The translations under genes and the position numbers were made by a program. A DNA stretch of 64,000 nucleotides from Argopecten irradians (lineage: Eukaryota; Mollusca; Bivalvia; Pectinida; Pectinidae): assembly GCF_041381155.1 (NCBI RefSeq), contig NC_091144.1, positions 1,364,001-1,428,000 of the forward strand. Direction: 5' to 3'. Of this stretch, positions 59,601 through 64,000 are shown one piece after another; position 1 is the stretch's first letter, and the number at the start of each line of letters is the position of its first letter. Below the pieces are notes generated by a model, which was given only the letters and a program-made list of their open reading frames with translations, had not been told where the DNA came from and ran no database searches.

Positions 59601-62600
59601 AGCCATATCATAAACTACGAATGTTTAAATATGTAACGCTCTCTATTGTTTTAGAATTTATTATTATTACATTCCAATATTGGTACAATTACATAATTTT
59701 GATTAGATTGCATTTAAAACTACATCAGCTATAGGAAGAAGAATTTGAATATAACTGCTAACAAAATGAAATGATTATGAATTATTTTTGAATGTTTTGT
59801 ATTTCAGTTTAACAACTGGCAGCGGGCTGGCGGGAATAATTTGACCGGAAGTGACGTAAATGTGACTGTACTTGGTCAGTATCAATTTACTATAAAATCT
59901 TTTACCAATGGATAAATAACTAGGTTCTGTTGACCAGGGATATACTATCCTGTAGGTAGACCATTGGCATTTTCGCCGTTCCATTGATCGTAACAGGCGA
60001 CTAATTCAGGAGTATTATGTTTTCACGTCCTAAGGTAAACCTTGTCACCGTTTCACTTTTGGCCTTAGGTTGAGCGTTCTCCCTCTGGTGAAGGTTTTGT
60101 GTTCTGTCCCTTTACCGAATCACACGATAATCTATACAAATACATTATTGAAAACATAGGGTTAGAACAAACAGCTTTTTAGTTAGTGTATTGTAAATTA
60201 ACCCCATTATCTTTTACTGTTCATGATTATGTAGAGGAGACAACACTTGTATACCGCATCCTTCCAAAATACACTGCATACATAGGAGGCCATCATTAAA
60301 AGATCGTGTCTGTCAATGTGACGCCCAACTAGACACGTTTATACTATTTACAGCATCATTAAATAATGTTCGGTTGTCTTTATCTTTCGCCGTATATTGT
60401 GTATAAACCAGACCACCATACAGACAGACAGGGATTGTGTATGGCAATAGAAAACAACACATTAGTACAGTTTTGCTGCAGCGACCACCTTGGATTCGTA
60501 TGTGAAGCTGACAGTTTGGGTAAATGATTATTTTCTTTATATATTTTAATTTCTATATGCAAACAATAACAGACTGAATACAGATATGTTTATACATTGC
60601 CATGTTAACTATTTGTGAATATATCCATATTGTATGCTGAAAGTATGCCGTTCGGCTAGAGAGAAGTTATCTTGAACTCGATTGGTTGAGCGTCAAATTA
60701 GTAAAAAGACCTGAGTTCGATCCCTGATGGAGGCAGTGACTCAATCTATATACAATCATGCACTCTTTTACATATACATTTTCAGTCAGAATTGAGACAT
60801 TTTCAGTCTGTGTGACAAAATCAGAATTTATACTTTTATAGTCATTTGACAAGTTAGAGCTGGTACTTTTTCAGTCTGTGTCACAAGTCAGAATTAATGT
60901 TTTTTCAGTCTGTATGACAAATCAGAATTGATACTTTTTTTAGTCATATGACAAGTCAGAGCTGGTACTTTTTCAGACTGTGTCACAAGTCAGAATTGAT
61001 ATTTTTTCAGTCTGTATGACAAGCCAGACATGGTTTTTTTAGGCTGTATGACAAGTCAGAATTTAAACTTGATACGTTTTCAGTCTGTTTGACAAGTCAG
61101 AACTGGTATTTGTTTAGTCTGTATGACATGTCGGAATTGATACTTGATACCTTTTCAGTCAGTATAACAAGTCATAATTGATACTTGATACGTTTTCAGT
61201 CTGTATGGCAAGTCAGAATTGATACTTGATACGTTTTCAGTCTGTATGACAAGCCAGAGCTGGGTTGTAACTCCACGCCATCACTGTATCAAACTTATGA
61301 ACCAGTCTACCAGTCTCACGTGGCCTGACGCGCGAGGATACTGTAAACAGGAGATGTCCGATTTAGCTACCTTCTCCAACGACACGGAGTGGCAGTTCAT
61401 CAAATCATTATTAGGGTACCTCTTCATTTTCTGATACTCACCAGTGACACGTTAACCTGTTCTAGTTATTGGTCGCATGTTTGAAATTTTTCAAAAATGA
61501 TTGAATTTGATTTTTCTTGTATGCTTCTCTTATTTGTTTTCCATACGGCAATATGTGGTGGTAATTTAGTTATGCTCCGACGAGAATCACTTCCGCCACA
61601 ATGTATTCTCTTAAGATTACAATCCGTGTGATTATTATAGAAACATGCACGGGTGAGATATACGCAATACATTTAAAGTGATGTTTTTCATTTTTCAGTG
61701 TCATGTATTAGCGTTATATTCCTATTCAACCGGACTATGATAAGGTTAGGTGTATTCCACATTAACATAATACCATAGACACTTGAATTTGTCGAGTCAT
61801 TTGATTTTTCACCTATTCTCATTTTAGCTATACAAGACAGAAACTTTGGCTTGGTCTAACATACGATACCTCTACAAATCTGTACCATTGGTTGGACGAG
61901 GTGGCTGCGGATACATGGCTCGTACAGAAGTGAGTTGTGTTTAATTTCGTGCCAATGTAACCATCAGGAATGAAATAAGAAGCAAACTATGTATTTTCCT
62001 GCTAATTCGAAAGCTTTATTCTTTAACGAAATCGTACAATAGCGTGAACCAAATCTATCTAGGGTCTAAGTAACCATTATGTGTTACTGTAAATGTGTAA
62101 ATCAGTTTTAATTGTTGTTTATGCTTATCCCACAGAACAGAAGGTATCTTTTTGTTAGGGAAGTATAAGATACTTGTATACACATGAACGTGATGAGGGA
62201 CATGGTGGCCAAGTGGTCCAGATGTCCCTTGATATCGTTTTATATTTATAGTTAATTCTAGACCTGCGTTGTGAGTTCTGTCGGTAGATTTCGACCGCCT
62301 ACTCCGGCTTTATTTTACGCCTTTGTATGTCCCTGACTGTTAATTGGACGTATGTGTCGCGTATATTTTATCATAGATATCATATATGCTTGTTCATTTG
62401 ATGACAGGTTTTTGGAAAGCGATTAAATGTTCTCAAGCTCTCCACCCATCATTCGATTGCAAGTTCAATGCTAAACTTGGCAGAAACTCTTATAAGGATA
62501 TTTAAGCTCGTTTTCACCACCAAACTGACTAAAATTACCCTGGACAAACTTTATTGTGATGATGTGTTAATTGTTTTATAGAAGCCAGCAGAGCGGAACG

Positions 62601-64000
62601 TTGTGTGGCGGCCTTAATGAAATCAACAGCAGGTCAACCCTGACTTGGTTCAATACCAGCTGTAACCAAAAATATCTCTACATATGTGAAAAGGGTAAAT
62701 AATATCGGTAATGAAGAAGCTGTCAAGGGCAATAACAAAGTGTTTTTTGGGATACCGCAGTCTCCCAAAACACACACCTGCACTGCTAACACGCAACAAA
62801 CTGCATACATGGGGGACCGTCCTTATAAATACGTGACCATGGCTGTTAATACATATAGGACGTTAATTTAATAAAAAAAATATTCTCTATCAGTCCAAAT
62901 TGCTGGCCTTGTCACTATATGAAAATAATTTTGACAAACCTCAACAGTATTTTATTTTCGAATGCTTAAATGCAGTTGCTGTTTAGTGTAAACAATTTAA
63001 ATTTATTTCATCGCAGAAATCTCATTTCATTTCTTTATTAGCCACATGCAAATCAAATGGAGACGTATTTGTATGCCGAGATGGTCAATGTGTGGACAAG
63101 CGCGTTACTTGTGATGGTCAAAACGATTGCCATGACGCTTCGGACGAAGATGCATCCCTTTGTTGTAAGCTTGCATGTTTCATTACAATATTATTGAGAC
63201 CAGCGGTTATTCCTCATATCGAAAAAAATGAAATAATAATAGTCAATGACTTCCCCAAAATTAGAAACCAGTATGTGCAAAATACTGGCATTATTATTTC
63301 TTAGAAGGGGCTATTGTGGATTTTAAAAATGCAATGAAATAAAAAATGCTGGATTAGGTTTCCGCGTACGAATGTTGGTTTACTTTGAATGATTTGACGA
63401 TTATTAGTGCCAATCAGTAATTAAATGTTCACTTACGTTACGCACAAAGGTACAAGTAAACGCCATGTGCACTTACCACATAAGAACTATTTTCCTTTTT
63501 TTTACAGTTCACAATAACATAACCTATAGGTCTGATGACGCCGGGATCATTGGTATAGGTCTAAACGATATCCAATAAAACCCTGATATAATAATTACCT
63601 CCCACATTATATACAGTTTGCCTACCATATACCTAATGTTAACCAAACATTGGTGTTGTATTTTTAGCTTGTTGTTTATATATCAGAGTATATTGATGGC
63701 TTCCATTCTCTGTATATCCACCTCCCTTTTCTTTCAGATAAACATCAAATTATCGAAACATGTTCGTTGTCGATAACAGAATCAACAGCAAAGCTAAACA
63801 GCCATCGGATAACTATTATTCCTACAAAATCTATGCCACCTCCTTCTCAAAGAAATATAGTTAACGTAAATAGTGTTTTGAACACGGATCTCTATCTGAA
63901 AACACCACGTGACCGAGTCACATTAAGGTCTCCATTTAAGACAATTCGTGGTAAATTGTCGTCGATAAATAATACGAGCACTACAAATTTAGCACTCCAT
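56564..64000 (+). CDS. C-type lectin / LDLa mosaic gene, 5' and middle part
   Basis: Nine exons join with consistent phases through the window end: 56564-56624, 56950-57161, 59808-59874, 60424-60519, 61241-61415, 61828-61929, 62582-62694, 63042-63164, 63738-64000. The model gives 404 codons: a hydrophobic signal-like start (about 1-18), CTLD1 (about 20-145), CTLD2 (about 146-275), LDL-receptor class A module (about 276-316), and a Ser/Thr/Asn-rich segment to the edge. Both CTLDs keep fold residues (WIG, WLGL, paired Cys) but lack EPN/QPD and the WND triplet, so classical calcium-dependent sugar binding is doubtful. A secreted or type I surface recognition protein is likely; whether it has a membrane anchor lies outside the window. 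The initiator exon was not found: the first exon here needs an upstream ATG. Confidence 0.85.
56950..57161 (+). CDS. Exon 2: CTLD1 first half
   Basis: Acceptor CTTTCCATAG, donor GAG|GTTTGT. Reads VCYQGWSLSQDRCYRLF, TWNDAHAHCEQFNGGSLVLP and TSYWIGMKYE. The C-Y-x-G-W, W-x-x-A-x-x-x-C and W-I-G motifs are classic CTLD. Confidence 0.9.
57188..58045. mobile_element. TIR element with internal 350-bp tandem duplication
   Basis: Sits in the intron 26 bp after the exon 2 donor. The ends TAGGCTATGGGATAGGAGGG and CCCTCCTAGCCCATGGCCTA are inverted repeats with about two mismatches. The inside is two tandem copies of about 350 bp (about 57244-57595 and 57600-57955), each with TTGTGGTCATTTTGATACCT, GAAATTCGAGATGGCGGCC-like and ATGACGTCATAACCGG. 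A C16 run is near the left end. Related sequence is the 210-bp extra segment at 26440-26655. Confidence 0.75.
58060..58150 (-). repeat. Repeat family A tail, reverse orientation
   Basis: Reverse complement shows GCACAACACGAATACACACT, CATCGCATACACGGAAGGCC and GTTAATTAATCAAATAAATA, the 3' end of family A. Confidence 0.6.
58155..59800. other. Intron sequence, nothing recognised
   Basis: Rest of the intron between CTLD1 exons 2 and 3. AT-rich, without recognisable exon or element. Confidence 0.45.
59808..59874 (+). CDS. Exon 3: CTLD1 middle
   Basis: Acceptor TTTGTATTTCAG, donor G|GTCAGT. Reads FNNWQRAGGNNLTG, then SDVNVTVL. It matches the F-x-N-W...G-x-x-N-N segment of CTLDs, where a Q/E-P-N motif would be expected; here it is GGN. 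Phase 0 in, phase 1 out. Confidence 0.75.
59985..60335 (+). repeat. Repeat family A copy in the intron
   Basis: TGATCGTAACAGGCGACTAA, CACTTTTGGCCTTAGGTTGA, AGGAGACAACACTTGTATAC, CATACATAGGAGGCC and GTCAATGTGACGCCC mark a diverged copy. Confidence 0.6.
60424..60519 (+). CDS. Exon 4: CTLD1 C-terminal part
   Basis: Acceptor ACCACCATACAG, donor G|GTAAAT. Reads DRQGLCMAIENN, TLVQFCCSD and HLGFVCEADS. The C...C...F-V-C-E ending is the CTLD end; the usual W-x-D before the penultimate Cys is absent. Other AG choices a few bases later are possible, but this one restores phase. Confidence 0.8.
60672..60735 (+). repeat. tRNA-derived SINE fragment
   Basis: A-box-like ATTGGTTGAGCGTC and B box GAGTTCGATCCC, 32 bp apart start to start, in an intron of the lectin gene. 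Arm pairing is too poor for a functional tRNA. Confidence 0.55.
60779..61240 (+). repeat. Tandem array of copies of the exon 5 splice acceptor
   Basis: About 13 imperfect units of 20-42 bp, each with a T-run, CAG and TCTGTATGACAAGTCAGA, then AATTGATACTT or GCTGGTAC. The last unit is the true start of exon 5 (TTTTCAG then TCTGTATGACAAGCCAGAGC at 61241). The array therefore multiplies the polypyrimidine tract, acceptor AG and first about 20 coding bases. Confidence 0.9.
61241..61415 (+). CDS. Exon 5: CTLD2 first half
   Basis: Acceptor ACGTTTTCAG, donor GG|GTACCT. Reads VCMTSQSWVV, HCIKLMNQSTSLTWPDARG and YCKQEMSDLATFSNDTEW, then QFIKSLL. Strong CTLD pattern (C-I-K, W-x-x-A-x-x-x-C). Phase 1 in, phase 2 out. 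Confidence 0.9.
61828..61929 (+). CDS. Exon 6: CTLD2 middle
   Basis: Acceptor CTCATTTTAG, donor AA|GTGAGT. Reads YTRQKLWLGLTYD, then TSTNLYHWLDEVAADTW. W-L-G-L and H-W-L-D-E are typical CTLD core residues. Confidence 0.9.
62582..62694 (+). CDS. Exon 7: CTLD2 C-terminal part
   Basis: Acceptor TTGTTTTATAG, donor G|GTAAAT. Reads SQQSGTLCGGLNEINSR, TLTWFNTSCNQ and KYLYICEKG. W-F-x-T-x-C...Y-I-C-E is the CTLD end. Confidence 0.9.
62742..62875 (+). repeat. Repeat family A tail in the intron
   Basis: GATACCGCAGTCTCCCAAAA, CACACACCTGCACTGC, ACGTGACCATGGCTGTTAAT, AGGACGTTAATTTAAT and an A-tail follow the family A 3' end. The 61-codon open frame across it is incidental. Confidence 0.65.
63042..63164 (+). 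CDS. Exon 8: LDL-receptor class A module
   Basis: Acceptor TTTCTTTATTAG, donor T|GTAAGC. Reads ATCKSNGDVFVCRDGQCVD, then KRVTCDGQNDCHDASDED and SLC. All six cysteines and the calcium-binding C-D-G-x-x-D-C-x-D-x-S-D-E are present. One domain per phase-1 exon, the usual arrangement. Confidence 0.9.
63738..64000 (+). CDS. Exon 9: Ser/Thr/Asn-rich segment, runs off the window
   Basis: Acceptor CTTTTCTTTCAG. In phase with exon 8 it reads YKHQIIETCSLSITEST and stays open for 87 codons to the last base. Composition is rich in Ser, Thr, Asn and Pro (IIPTKSMPPPSQRN; SSINNTSTTN) with an NTS glycosylation sequon, suggesting an extracellular linker or stalk. No membrane helix yet. The exon end is not visible. 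Confidence 0.7.

Overview
The window looks like nuclear DNA of a marine mollusc, most likely a bivalve (possibly scallop-like). It is AT-rich and intron-rich, dense in MITEs, tyrosine-recombinase (YR) retroelements and minisatellites, and carries mosaic genes built from C-type lectin, F5/8C, PAN and LDLa domains. Several dispersed repeats resemble ones I associate with bivalve genomes; that is recollection, not a search. No bacterial, organellar, rRNA or intact tRNA genes were seen.

Layout. 1-17 kb: no convincing host gene; a decayed Ngaro-like YR retrotransposon on the minus strand (about 4.1-7.8 kb), a 55-bp minisatellite and several hairpin MITEs. 17-32 kb: a mosaic of dispersed repeats, including three to four copies of one block (22.7, 25.2 and 28.5 kb, fragment at 20.0 kb), a TTAA-flanked piggyBac-type MITE, a possible promoter near 28.0 kb, and a 691-bp solo LTR with a 4-bp target duplication and heat-shock-element-like arrays. 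32.7-39.1 kb: a 1.2-kb inverted duplication encloses the middle exons of a minus-strand gene (F5/8C, PAN, half of a C-type lectin domain) and a 2.45-kb array of a 44-bp satellite. 39.6-40.8 kb: a LINE 3' fragment. 40.9-48.9 kb: a foldback-like element of about 8 kb with arms made of palindromic modules and an 18-bp direct repeat at its ends, carrying a decayed DIRS-like retroelement. 50.9 kb: a minus-strand signal-peptide exon that may be the 5' end of the F5/8C-PAN-lectin gene. 51-56.5 kb: mostly non-coding.

56.6-64.0 kb: the best gene of the window, on the plus strand. Nine consecutive exons with compatible splice phases encode a likely signal peptide, two C-type lectin domains, an LDL-receptor class A module and the start of a Ser/Thr/Asn-rich segment that runs off the window. 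Its introns hold a TIR element, SINE fragments, and a tandem array made of copies of the splice acceptor and first codons of exon 5.

Both lectin genes look like secreted or surface adhesion/recognition proteins; function is inferred from domains only. All coordinates come from reading the sequence by eye and exon boundaries are not supported by transcripts.
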